Shown here in pieces: positions 9,101-17,002 of a stretch of DNA of 42,471 bases. The notes beneath the pieces were generated by a model. That model saw nothing but the letters and a program-made list of their open reading frames with translations. It did no database searches and was not told the DNA's origin. A program made the position numbers and the translations under genes. Position 1 is the first letter of the stretch; the number at the start of each line of letters is the position of its first letter. Source of the stretch: Chryseobacterium gleum (GTDB lineage Bacteria; Bacteroidota; Bacteroidia; Flavobacteriales_D; Crocinitomicaceae); the NCBI GenBank assembly GCA_945902775.1, contig CAMDMY010000019.1:1-42471 (forward strand). Reading direction: 5' to 3'.

Positions 9101-10745
9101 TTAGATGTAATTTATCAAGTTTTGCTTCATTCAGTTCTATTTCAATTTCAACGTGTTGTTTGTTTTTAAAATCTATTTTTCCATTGTATGTCAAATTCAA
9201 ATTTTCGTCTTTAATTTCAATTTTTGAATCAAAAACATTATCAATGTATTTTCCTTTCGAAATGATTATGTTTTTATATGAATACCCTAAATAATCAAAC
9301 TGATCAATATTCCCTTCAATATCATTAAATTTAATGTTACCAAAAGAAGAGGCTTCACCACTTAAATCTAAAATACCATCAATTACTCCAATATCCTGAT
9401 TATCTAAAAAATCTCCTAATTTAAAACTGTCAATTTTTATATCGAAATCCTCAGCAGATGATTTCTCGAAGAAGTAAGACTTGTTGATTTTGTTTTCTGT
9501 AAATAATATTCCATTTTTAAACTCGACTTTACCTAAACGTGTTTTAACTGTTTTAGCTGCAATTACAAATTGTTGCTGAAACCCATCCAAACGAGCATTT
9601 TTAGTTTCAAAATAACCTAACTTTTTGAAATGTTCATCTAGTTTTAAATAGTTAAGACCACTTATTTCAGGTAATTTAAAATTTTGAATATCTTTTACAT
9701 TTAGATAAGCGTAATCTACTTTTTCATTAAAAAATGAACCTTCAATATCTCTGAAATCAGGTAGATTGAATGTGCCTACTATTCTTGAATGATCACCAAA
9801 TTTCAAATCGAAATCGGAAACTCGAATATTTTTTGTCTTTCGTGACACAACCCCTTTTACATATACTGTTTGATTCATTCCCTTTAATTCTGGTGCAAAA
9901 TAGGCAACTTCTTTCAGGCTTATTTTACTTGGAACCATATATCCATCAAAGTTTACGCTATCAGTAAAAGAGAAGTAATCACTATACTGATGCATAATTA
10001 AATTTAATTTTGGTGTATAAATGATTGAATTTGGGGTTGTTATTTTTACATTTTTAGCATATACACCTTTTGAGGATACTTTCACTTTACATTTGAAAGT
10101 GTCTAATATAAATCCGGATTTTTCAATAGCAGAAATTTGTTGAATATCTCCTCTAATAATTCCTTTGTTAAATGAAATGTTTTCAATATCTAGATTTATA
10201 TTTTTAATATCCAGATGCTTGTAATCCATTCCCCAAATTTGCTTAGTGTACTTGTTGTCATCAAACTGAAAAGAGACATTTTTAAAATGCAGCTCGTTAA
10301 GTTCTAGTATAACGGGTTTTGATTTTGTTGAATCGCTGCTTGAAAAATAATCAACAATAAATTCATAATTAAAATCCCTTGTTTTTTTATCTTGATTAAT
10401 TTTAAAAACTGAATTGTCTATTTCTGCTTTCTTGATTATAAATTTATGGTTTAAACTTAAATCATCCAGCGTAATATATGCATTAGAAATATAGGCAATT
10501 GTATCCTTTTTTAAATCTTTAATAAGCATACCTTCGACCTCTATTTTATTTATAAATAAAATAGATAATTTCTCAATTTTGATATCTGTTTTTAATTCTT
10601 TTGAAAGGTAACTAGTAGCAATTTGTGCTAGATAGGTTTGAACTTGACTAGTTCGAATAAAAAAACAAAAGGAAATAATAAAAATCAATATCCATTCAAA
10701 TGAGATACCGATAATTTGTCCTGATATTTTAAGTAATTTTGTCAT
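6132..10745 (-). CDS. tamB: TamB/AsmA-family translocation and assembly module protein (DUF490 domain)
   Basis: Very long envelope protein, 1537 aa, of the AsmA/TamB group of bridge-like proteins linked to outer-membrane protein or lipid transfer. A single N-terminal membrane segment (about 11-30, rich in Ile/Phe) is followed by a long periplasmic region of repeating beta-strand sequence. The C-terminal third resembles the TamB domain, with NGSFKVKEGKYNFVM and a VTWTGDP motif. The last 40 residues are lysine-rich (KMKTNKKKNSK). E. coli TamB is 1259 aa; Bacteroidota versions are usually longer. The partner tamA is not in the window. It diverges from tsaD with 21 bp between start codons. A TAAATTTG match (minus strand, 10759-10752) lies only 7 bp before the ATG, so any promoter must be in or near tsaD. 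Confidence 0.88.
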   Translation of the reverse strand: MTKLLKISGQIIGISFEWILIFIISFCFFIRTSQVQTYLAQIATSYLSKELKTDIKIEKLSILFINKIEVEGMLIKDLKKDTIAYISNAYITLDDLSLNHKFIIKKAEIDNSVFKINQDKKTRDFNYEFIVDYFSSSDSTKSKPVILELNELHFKNVSFQFDDNKYTKQIWGMDYKHLDIKNINLDIENISFNKGIIRGDIQQISAIEKSGFILDTFKCKVKVSSKGVYAKNVKITTPNSIIYTPKLNLIMHQYSDYFSFTDSVNFDGYMVPSKISLKEVAYFAPELKGMNQTVYVKGVVSRKTKNIRVSDFDLKFGDHSRIVGTFNLPDFRDIEGSFFNEKVDYAYLNVKDIQNFKLPEISGLNYLKLDEHFKKLGYFETKNARLDGFQQQFVIAAKTVKTRLGKVEFKNGILFTENKINKSYFFEKSSAEDFDIKIDSFKLGDFLDNQDIGVIDGILDLSGEASSFGNIKFNDIEGNIDQFDYLGYSYKNIIISKGKYIDNVFDSKIEIKDENLNLTYNGKIDFKNKQHVEIEIELNEAKLDKLHLTNIKNSSLSSKFKIDLIGNHSNNISGSIKINELNYSEENKNFDIPSLQILINRNSIEDLLSIKSKLGTASFIGKVDFNTIIYDFENQVSKLFPAIIPIKKISKKNKLRTTNNFKYSIETNELNELLSVLLPDFKIAPKTKIEGFYNGLSEDASMKITSNSILFKDMKFENVNVLQLMNAKNIDANYSIQSFNLNDSINVKNLTFKLNGNKDILYSKLNWNPATKNESTIEWNTSVLGLDKYNITLLPSYFSLKEKKWDVVNKSAISIDGSTIDIGHFLLERERQYLSIDGRISKRNEDQLNFKLNDFKLDDFSSLISTDIQLKGLVNGWGYLSNPYTNLTYVGDANIQDLYINQKEIGDIFLQSQWINSNNSIGMSGDLIYANNETFGFNGQYLIGKANNLDFNVTFDNTDLQFVNAFVDPEILNNMKGNISGQIKVNGSLDSPKLDGNVHLSNGEARLELLNVNYKVEGNITADEYGFYINNMPLTDEEGNTGSIIGSVYHKGYYDWNYDLVFNLEDNGNRSGFAPGNIQPLDRFLMMNTSYNKENVYYGKGYGTGIVELSGYSDNLSIDVNVKTEQGTKVNFPMYGMEDIDEEESFISFKSIKDSTEKIADPKFDFTGIDLKMNFVVTPEAEIKIILDDKTEDEIFARGNGEINLALDNLNDLTLNGSFKVKEGKYNFVMRPINQEFIIQENGTVTWTGDPYNAMLDLKCFYKVNANLNEISTLQNTSSSTGTGNQEIKCYLNLTESLLKPTISFDIQAAKTNEAEQSLLNRIKSDRDLLNREFFSLLLFKKFQPIDGQVNATGGGGSSAALDIAQSKINSMLSQVSKDYKLNVGLDKNNLTLGTSYSVGITKGFYGDKLILKGNFGVENTGASSYNNKNLPIGDVNLEYKLNDAGTFKVNIFNESNQNRIYSNNTALFTQGAGIQYQEEFNSFKNFKVYQYFLDVFRSKGNKKMKTNKKKNSKPVPSYNYLPSTPLNTKNKRLFFK
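10715..10741 (+). promoter_or_regulatory. Candidate promoter of tsaD inside the tamB 5' end
   Basis: TTTG (10715-10718), 15 bases, then TAATTTTG (10734-10741), 26 bp before the tsaD TTG start. The -7 match is exact, but spacing is shorter than the usual 17-23. It lies over the first codons of tamB, which would be forced by the 21-bp divergent gap. Confidence 0.4.
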
Positions 10746-10766
10746 TCGTTACAAATTTACATAAAG

Positions 10767-11789
10767 TTGAGTCAAAAAGATACAATTATACTAGGTATTG
10801 AATCATCTTGTGATGATACTTCTGCTGCAGTTCTCAAAAATGAGCGTATTTTATCCAATGTGATAGCTAGTCAAGATATACATAAATTGTATGGTGGGGT
10901 TGTACCAGAATTAGCCAGTAGGGCTCATCAACAGAATATTATACCTGTTGTAGATCAAGCAATTAAGAAGGCTGGTATAACTTTAGATCAGATTGATGCA
11001 ATTGCTTTTACAAAAGGTCCTGGACTTTTAGGTTCTTTAGTGGTTGGTACTTCATTTTCAAAAGCATTTTCTTTAGCATTAGATATACCAATGATTGATG
11101 TGAATCATATGCATGGACATGTTCTAGCCCACTTTATAGATGATGAAGGAAAAGACAAGCCTAGATTTCCTTTTTTATGTTTAACAGTTTCTGGAGGACA
11201 TACTCAAATTGTACTAGTAAAAGCGCCTTTGGAAATGGAGGTAATAGGTTCAACTATTGATGATGCAGCAGGTGAAGCTTTTGATAAATCAGCGAAAATA
11301 TTAGGTTTTCAATACCCTGGCGGACCATTAATTGATAAATATTCAAAAGAAGGAAATCCATTAAAATTTGAATTTGCCAAACCTAAAATGGAAGGATATG
11401 ATTTTAGTTTTAGCGGATTGAAAACATCAATACTTTATTTTCTTCAAAAGCAAATTAAATTAAATTCAAATTTTGTAGAAGAAAATCTAGCTGATATTTG
11501 CGCTTCAATTCAAAAATCAATAATTGATATTTTATTTGTGAAATTAACAAAAGCAGCAAATGATTTAAATATAAATCAAATTGCAATTGCCGGAGGTGTT
11601 TCTGCTAATTCGGGTTTACGAAACGAATTGATTAGAATTGGAGAGGTTAAAAAGTGGAAAACTTTTATTCCTAAGTTTGAATTCTGCACTGATAATGCGG
11701 CAATGATCGCAATTACCGGAAAGTATATGTTTGAAAATGAGCTTTTTGCAGAACATAGCGTTTCGGCGATGGCTCGAATGAAAATGTGA
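10767..11789 (+). CDS. tsaD: tRNA N6-adenosine threonylcarbamoyltransferase
   Basis: Transfers the threonylcarbamoyl group to A37 of ANN-decoding tRNAs, working with TsaB, TsaC and TsaE (none in the window). 340 aa, normal family length. Visible motifs: the N-terminal ILGIESSCDDTSAAVL, the metal-binding HMHGH (H114 and H118), VSGGHTQIVL (141-150) and the C-terminal AGGVSANSGLR and CTDNAAMIA segments. The start is TTG at 10767: no ATG precedes the conserved ILGIESSCDDTS segment, and the next Met is far inside the fold. It diverges from tamB, a pairing I recall from other Bacteroidota. Confidence 0.97.
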   Translation: MSQKDTIILGIESSCDDTSAAVLKNERILSNVIASQDIHKLYGGVVPELASRAHQQNIIPVVDQAIKKAGITLDQIDAIAFTKGPGLLGSLVVGTSFSKAFSLALDIPMIDVNHMHGHVLAHFIDDEGKDKPRFPFLCLTVSGGHTQIVLVKAPLEMEVIGSTIDDAAGEAFDKSAKILGFQYPGGPLIDKYSKEGNPLKFEFAKPKMEGYDFSFSGLKTSILYFLQKQIKLNSNFVEENLADICASIQKSIIDILFVKLTKAANDLNINQIAIAGGVSANSGLRNELIRIGEVKKWKTFIPKFEFCTDNAAMIAITGKYMFENELFAEHSVSAMARMKM

Positions 11790-11832
11790 TTAATACATTG
11801 TTTAAATCTTTTTAATCATAACTTAATTTTAG

Positions 11833-11863
11833 TTGTACAAATAATTTTTTTTTCTTAGATTTG
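11833..11863 (+). promoter_or_regulatory. Promoter of the small unknown gene at 11927
   Basis: TTG (11833-11835), 20 bases, then TAGATTTG (11856-11863), a full match to the Bacteroidota pattern with acceptable spacing. An upstream in-frame TTG at 11861 falls inside the -7 box, which argues that translation starts at the ATG at 11927. Just downstream, CACAAGAAA occurs twice within about 30 bases. Confidence 0.6.
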
Positions 11864-11926
11864 TTTTCACAAGAAATTTTTTCACAAGAAAAATCTGAAT
11901 TAATAATCTTTTTAAACTATATCGTT

Positions 11927-12211
11927 ATGTCAGAAATTACTCAAACTCCGCAAACAATCGAAAAAGAGATGATTGCATCATTGACATTTCACGATCATAC
12001 ACCTATTAAACAGTCTCCTGATTTAATGAGAAGCATAGAGCAGGCTGTTACTTTAGGGAATGGTCATCATAGTAAAGTAACAATTATTTTTCAAGACGAT
12101 ACAGGATTGAAAAGGGTAGATACTACGTTATGGGCAAATGGAGCAAAATTTGTTTGCTTAAAAGGTGGTATTTGGATTCCAATCTCAAGAATTTTAGAAA
12201 TTAAACTTTAA
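11927..12211 (+). CDS. Small conserved-looking protein of unknown function (94 aa)
   Basis: I do not recognise a named family. It is a soluble protein with no signal peptide or membrane segment. The N-terminal 20 residues are polar (MSEITQTPQTIEKEM). The rest reads as short helices (SPDLMRSIEQAV), then strands: SKVTIIFQD, LKRVDTTLWA, AKFVCLKGG and IPISRILEIKL. The pattern of a glycine-bounded strand ending LKGGxxIPIxRI suggests a small beta-barrel, but this is only a reading of the sequence. ATG at 11927 is preferred because an upstream TTG lies inside the promoter. It has its own promoter and a strong terminator, so it is a monocistronic unit between tsaD and the dsbD pair. Its codon use and composition match its neighbours. 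Confidence 0.8.
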   Translation: MSEITQTPQTIEKEMIASLTFHDHTPIKQSPDLMRSIEQAVTLGNGHHSKVTIIFQDDTGLKRVDTTLWANGAKFVCLKGGIWIPISRILEIKL

Positions 12212-12228
12212 AATAATATCAAATAAAG

Positions 12229-12267
12229 AAGCCTGTTTTGCGTTTGCATTACAGGCTTTTTTATTTT
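12229..12267 (+). terminator. Rho-independent terminator after the 94-aa gene
   Basis: AAGCCTGT (12229-12236) pairs perfectly with ACAGGCTT (12251-12258); the 14-base spacer forms the loop and a T-rich run follows. Confidence 0.85.
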
Positions 12268-12312
12268 TATCTAGTTGATTTTATGAATGATTATTTTAAC
12301 ATAAAAAATCAT

Positions 12313-12320
12313 TAACTTTG
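12313..12320 (+). promoter_or_regulatory. -7 promoter box for the dsbD-alpha/dsbD pair
   Basis: TAACTTTG lies 15 bp before the ATG at 12336, immediately after the preceding terminator. No clear -33 TTTG is seen at 17-23 bases. The upstream in-frame TTG at 12318 is part of this box, supporting ATG 12336 as the start. Confidence 0.5.
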
Positions 12321-12335
12321 AACAAGCATATAACT

Positions 12336-12764
12336 ATGAAGATTTTTATCTTACTACTTTTAATTTTAACGAATGGTTTTATTTTTTCACAAGAAAAAGT
12401 AGATTGGTCTGTTCAATACAATAAAAGTGAAAGTAATGTTGATATTATTGCAAATATTGCAAGTGGTTGGCATTTGTATAGTCAACATATTAACACTGAA
12501 ATCGGTCCAATTCCAACTCAATTTAGTTTTTCAGAGAATAAATATATTGAGTTAATAGGGGAAACAGTTGAAGGAACACCTATTGAAAAATTCGATGAAA
12601 ATTTTGAAGCAAAACTTGCATTTTTTGAAGGGAAATCGGTTTTTAAGCAAAAAATAAATTTAAAAGCATCCTCAGTTTTAGAATTACGCGTTACTTTTAT
12701 GGTGTGTAATGATGTTATGTGTTTACCTCCCGTAGAAAAACAATTATCCATTGAATTAAAATAA
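12336..12764 (+). CDS. Free-standing DsbD alpha-like (DsbD_N) periplasmic domain protein
   Basis: 142 aa with a signal peptide (MKIFILLLLILTNGFIFSQ) followed by a single domain matching the N-terminal alpha domain of DsbD. Key points are the WHLYSQ segment, the FFEG strand and the redox pair Cys124/Cys129 in CNDVMCLPP. The gene directly downstream encodes full DsbD, whose own alpha domain has CNDVKCLPP, so the two are tandem paralogues. In DsbD the alpha domain receives electrons from the membrane domain and passes them to periplasmic partners. A separate copy could be an additional electron outlet for a particular client. Spacing to dsbD is 8 bp, so they form one operon. Bacteroidota also have unfused proteins of this family, and the exact client is unknown. 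Confidence 0.85.
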   Translation: MKIFILLLLILTNGFIFSQEKVDWSVQYNKSESNVDIIANIASGWHLYSQHINTEIGPIPTQFSFSENKYIELIGETVEGTPIEKFDENFEAKLAFFEGKSVFKQKINLKASSVLELRVTFMVCNDVMCLPPVEKQLSIELK

Positions 12765-12772
12765 AATAAAAT

Positions 12773-14824
12773 ATGAAAAAAGTAATTCTTAGTCTGTTTG
12801 TCTTATTCTTTACCGTTTCATTTTTATCAGCTCAAATTGAGTTGGGTGATTCTAAAGTGAAGTGGAAATTTAGTGTTGACCAAAAAGGAGACGAAGCTGT
12901 TATTTCTTGTCAGATATCTGTTGTTGATCATTGGCATGTTGGTCCAACTCATGTTCCAAAAACGAGTTTTACTTTACCTACATTGTTGAACTTTAAAAAA
13001 TCGTCCAATTTTAAATTATTGGGTGAAATTTTAGAGCCAAAACCTATTTTTAAACATGATGAAGAAATTGGTGAAGATTTAGTTTATCATGAAGGGACAG
13101 TTGTTTTAAAACAAAAAATTAAAATATTGTCGACGAAAGATTTTACGATTGATGGACTTTTTTCTTTTCAAACGTGTAACGACGTAAAGTGTTTACCTCC
13201 TTTTGATTCAAACTTTTCTTTAAAATTGAAAGGTGTGGTAATTGAAGGTATTAATGAAACTAAAGATTCGGTTAAGGAAACTAAAGCGGTTGTTTCTGAT
13301 TTAGATGATAATGAAAATATTCCTTCAATTCATAAAGTAATTAATGAAAAAGAGGTAGTTATGGGAGTTGGGCACAAAAAAGAAGATAGATCTATGTGGA
13401 CTATTTTTATACTCTCATTTATTAGCGGTTTGGCTGCTTTATTAACGCCTTGTGTTTTTCCAATGATTCCTATGACAGTTAGTTATTTTACGAAACAAAG
13501 TAAATCCAAAGCACATGGTATTAAAAACGCATTATTATATGGATTGTCAATTATTATTATTTATATCCTTTTAGGTACTGTTGTTACCCGCGTTTTTGGT
13601 GCTGAAGTTTTAAATGAAATGTCGACTAACCCAACTTTTAACATTGTTTTCTTTTTAATCTTAGCCATTTTTGCGATTTCCTTTTTGGGTGCTTTTGAAA
13701 TAAGAATGCCTAATTCTTGGTTAAATAAAGCGGATAAAGCTTCAGATAGAGGAGGTGTAGTTGGAATTTTCTTTATGGCATTAGCATTAGCTTTGGTGTC
13801 TTTTTCTTGTACTGGCCCAATTGTTGGAACTCTTTTAGTAGAGGCCGCTTCGATTGGTGGAATAGCACCCTTTGTAGGAATGTTTGGATTTTCAATAGCA
13901 TTAGCTTTACCATTTGGCTTGTTTGCTGCTTTCCCTGGATGGATGAATACCTTACCTAAATCAGGAGGTTGGTTGAATTCTGTAAAAGTAGTTTTAGGCT
14001 TTTTAGAATTGGCTTTAGCTTTTAAGTTCTTATCAAATGCAGATTTAGCTGTTCAAGGACATTTTTTAGAAAGAGAATTATTTTTAGCTATTTGGATTGG
14101 TATTTTCGGAGTTTTAGCATTGTATTTATTTGGTTTTATTAAGTTACCTCATGATAGTCCATTGGAAAGATTATCTGTTGGAAGAGCTTTATTTGGAACT
14201 TTCGTTTTTATTTTTGTAATCTATATGATTCCAGGTATGTTTGGCGCACCCTTAAAATTAATCAGTGCTTTTCCTCCTCCGTCGAATTATAGTGAATCGC
14301 CTTTAGGTTTTGGAGGTAATAAAAATTCAACTAATTCAAACGAAGAAATTATTGAAGGTACTCACTTAGGTCCTCAAGGTTTAATGGTTTTTGATGATTA
14401 CGATTTAGCTTATGCTTATGCTCAAAAAGTAGATAAACCTTTATTCGTAGATTTTACAGGACACAACTGTGTTAACTGTCGAAAAATGGAAGAAAGCGTT
14501 TGGGGAGAAAAAGGAATTATTGAAAATTTAAGAAATAATGTTGTTATTGTTTCATTGCATGTAGATGAAAGAATCCCTTTGCCAAAAAGTGAACAAAAAG
14601 TGGTAGAATTAGTACCTGGAAATAAAAAATTATTAGAAACAACTGGTGATAAATGGATGTATATGGAAATCAGTAAATACAAGGCGGCATCTCAACCTTT
14701 TTATGTGATGTTAGGTCCTGATGGTAAAGATTTACCTATTGGTTCAGCAGATTATGAACACCATAGTAATCCTAAAGATTTTAAAAAATGGATTGATAAA
14801 GGTTTGGAGTTGTACAAGAAATAA
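12773..14824 (+). CDS. dsbD: Thiol:disulfide interchange protein DsbD
   Basis: Moves reducing power from cytoplasmic thioredoxin across the inner membrane to periplasmic thiol proteins. 683 aa with all three modules. A signal peptide (1-20) is followed by the alpha domain with Cys135/Cys140 in CNDVKCLPP. A charged linker (about 160-205) leads to a multi-spanning CcdA-type domain (about 208-500) with Cys227 in TPCVFPMIP and Cys346 in SCTGPIVG. The C-terminal thioredoxin-like gamma domain has Cys566-Val-Asn-Cys569. All six catalytic cysteines are present. E. coli DsbD is about 565 aa; the extra length is mostly the linker and the stretch between membrane and gamma domains. Likely co-transcribed with the free alpha domain upstream. 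Confidence 0.95.
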   Translation: MKKVILSLFVLFFTVSFLSAQIELGDSKVKWKFSVDQKGDEAVISCQISVVDHWHVGPTHVPKTSFTLPTLLNFKKSSNFKLLGEILEPKPIFKHDEEIGEDLVYHEGTVVLKQKIKILSTKDFTIDGLFSFQTCNDVKCLPPFDSNFSLKLKGVVIEGINETKDSVKETKAVVSDLDDNENIPSIHKVINEKEVVMGVGHKKEDRSMWTIFILSFISGLAALLTPCVFPMIPMTVSYFTKQSKSKAHGIKNALLYGLSIIIIYILLGTVVTRVFGAEVLNEMSTNPTFNIVFFLILAIFAISFLGAFEIRMPNSWLNKADKASDRGGVVGIFFMALALALVSFSCTGPIVGTLLVEAASIGGIAPFVGMFGFSIALALPFGLFAAFPGWMNTLPKSGGWLNSVKVVLGFLELALAFKFLSNADLAVQGHFLERELFLAIWIGIFGVLALYLFGFIKLPHDSPLERLSVGRALFGTFVFIFVIYMIPGMFGAPLKLISAFPPPSNYSESPLGFGGNKNSTNSNEEIIEGTHLGPQGLMVFDDYDLAYAYAQKVDKPLFVDFTGHNCVNCRKMEESVWGEKGIIENLRNNVVIVSLHVDERIPLPKSEQKVVELVPGNKKLLETTGDKWMYMEISKYKAASQPFYVMLGPDGKDLPIGSADYEHHSNPKDFKKWIDKGLELYKK

Positions 14825-14905
14825 GTTAGATATCAATTGTATCCATCTAAAACTAGTACAATTTGTAAAGGTTTGAAATTGAATAAGAAGACGACACAAT
14901 AAGAA

Positions 14906-17002
14906 ATGAACGATTTTCTGCAAACTCCAATCGAATTTTTAAAAGGTGTTGGTCCTCAAAGGGCGCAGCTTTTGAAAAAAGAATTGGGAATTGTTTCAGT
15001 GGATGATTTAGTGAATTATTTCCCATTTCGATATGTAGATCGTTCTCAGTATCATACAATTTCAGAATTGCCAACATTGGATGGCCCAGCTCAGCTAAAA
15101 GGAATGATTGTTCAGGTTTCAGAACGACAAGTTGGGAAGCAAACACGGTTAATCGCTAAATTTCAAGATAGAACGGGGATTATTGAATTGGTTTGGTTTC
15201 AAGGAGGAAAGTGGATTAAACCATTATTGAAATTAAATACTGAATTTCAAGTTTATGGTAAGGCAAAGTTTTTCGGTTCTAATTTTACCATCCCACATCC
15301 TGAAATAATAGAATTCGAAAAAGTAAAATCAGAAAAAGGACTTCAAGCTGTTTATTCAAGTACTGAAAAATTGAATATGAATGGTTTAAGTTCTAAAGGA
15401 ATAGCTAGAATCACAGCACAATTAGTAGAGGTTATTAAAGGGAAAATTCAAGAAACTCTACCTCAATCGATGGTGAATGAATTAAGGTTGATGTCTCGAG
15501 AAGCATCTTTAATCCAAATTCATTTTCCAACTGATGACGCGAGAGTAGCTTCAGCTCGAATACGTTTAAAATTTGAAGAATTATTTTTTCTTCAGTTAGA
15601 AATGTTGATGCGGAAACAAATCAGTATTCGTAAAACGGGTGGACATATATTTCCAGAAGTAGGATTTGCATTTACAGAGTTTTACGAAAACCATTTGCCT
15701 TTTGAATTAACAGGAGCTCAAAAAAGAGTTCTCAAAGAAATTAGAAAAGATTTCATGACAGGACATCACATGAATCGTTTATTACAGGGAGATGTAGGAA
15801 GTGGTAAGACACTTGTAGCCTTGTTAACGATATTGATGGGGATTGGAAATGGTTTTCAAGGAGCATTAATGGCTCCAACAGAAATTTTAGCGACTCAACA
15901 TTTTGTTACTTTATCCGATATGTTGAAAAACATGGATATTAAGCTCGAACTATTAACCGGTTCTGTTGGGAAGAAAGATAGACGAAGAATTCATGAAGGG
16001 CTAGAATCGGGCGAAACACATATTTTAGTTGGGACACATGCTTTGTTAGAAGATGTAGTTCAATTTAAAAATTTAGGAATCGTTGTTATAGATGAGCAAC
16101 ACCGTTTTGGAGTAGCACAGAGAGCTAGGATGTGGAAGAAAAACACAATTCCACCTCATGTTTTAGTTATGACAGCAACACCTATTCCAAGAACACTTGC
16201 AATGACATTTTATGGAGATTTAGATGTATCTGTAATAGATGAATTACCACCAGGTAGAAAGTTAATTGAAACTTCACACCGCTTTGAAACTAATCGTTTG
16301 ACCGTTTTCGGTTTTATGAAATCCGAGATTGCAAAAGGGAGACAAATTTATGTTGTGTATCCTTTAATAAAAGAGTCAGAAACATTGGATTACAATAATT
16401 TAATGGATGGTTATGAGGCAATATCAAGAACTTTTCCATTGCCCGATTATCGTGTGAGTATTGTTCACGGTCAAATGAAAGCAGCCGATAAAGAATTTGA
16501 AATGCAACGATTTGTGAAAGGAGAAACACAAATTATGGTAGCAACAACGGTGATTGAAGTTGGTGTGAATGTACCGAATGCATCCGTAATGATTATTGAA
16601 AGTTCGGAGCGATTTGGATTGTCACAATTACACCAGTTAAGAGGTAGAGTAGGGCGAGGAGCTGAGCAATCCTATTGTATTTTAATGACAGGAATAAAGC
16701 TTTCAAAAGAATCGAAGAAACGATTAGAAACAATGGTTAGAACAAACGATGGTTTTGAAATTGCAGAAGTTGATTTAGAATTAAGAGGTCCTGGAGATAT
16801 TATGGGAACGCAACAAAGCGGTGAATTAGATTTGAAAATTGCCGATTTAGCCAAAGACGGACAAATAGTAGTTTTAGCCAGAGATAGTGCACGAAAAATT
16901 TTGGAAGAAGACCCATTTTTAGAGCAACCAAATCATTCTTTAATTCGAGAAAAATTACGTAAAATAATGATGTCTAAACCGAATTGGAGTTCTATATCTT
17001 AA
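14906..17002 (+). CDS. recG: ATP-dependent DNA helicase RecG
   Basis: Branch-migration helicase that remodels stalled forks and recombination intermediates. 698 aa, typical length. The N-terminal wedge/OB region (1-about 240) includes FLKGVGPQRAQLL. Helicase domain 1 has the Q-motif-like LTGAQKRVL (268-276), Walker A GDVGSGKT (295-302), MAPTEILA and the DEQH box (396-399), followed by TATPIPRTLA. Domain 2 has VATTVIEVGVNVPNA and QLRGRVGRG, then the conserved C-terminal LRGPGDIMGTQQSG. The gap to dsbD is 81 bp with no clear terminator or promoter. The stop codon (17000-17002) touches the stop of the opposite gene ispE. Confidence 0.97.
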   Translation: MNDFLQTPIEFLKGVGPQRAQLLKKELGIVSVDDLVNYFPFRYVDRSQYHTISELPTLDGPAQLKGMIVQVSERQVGKQTRLIAKFQDRTGIIELVWFQGGKWIKPLLKLNTEFQVYGKAKFFGSNFTIPHPEIIEFEKVKSEKGLQAVYSSTEKLNMNGLSSKGIARITAQLVEVIKGKIQETLPQSMVNELRLMSREASLIQIHFPTDDARVASARIRLKFEELFFLQLEMLMRKQISIRKTGGHIFPEVGFAFTEFYENHLPFELTGAQKRVLKEIRKDFMTGHHMNRLLQGDVGSGKTLVALLTILMGIGNGFQGALMAPTEILATQHFVTLSDMLKNMDIKLELLTGSVGKKDRRRIHEGLESGETHILVGTHALLEDVVQFKNLGIVVIDEQHRFGVAQRARMWKKNTIPPHVLVMTATPIPRTLAMTFYGDLDVSVIDELPPGRKLIETSHRFETNRLTVFGFMKSEIAKGRQIYVVYPLIKESETLDYNNLMDGYEAISRTFPLPDYRVSIVHGQMKAADKEFEMQRFVKGETQIMVATTVIEVGVNVPNASVMIIESSERFGLSQLHQLRGRVGRGAEQSYCILMTGIKLSKESKKRLETMVRTNDGFEIAEVDLELRGPGDIMGTQQSGELDLKIADLAKDGQIVVLARDSARKILEEDPFLEQPNHSLIREKLRKIMMSKPNWSSIS

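Noticed and set aside
11861-11926. TTG start for the 94-aa gene
   Set aside because: That TTG is inside the -7 promoter box TAGATTTG, so it cannot be in the mRNA of that promoter.
12318-12335. TTG start for the DsbD-alpha gene
   Set aside because: It is part of the TAACTTTG box; starting at ATG 12336 gives a normal signal peptide.
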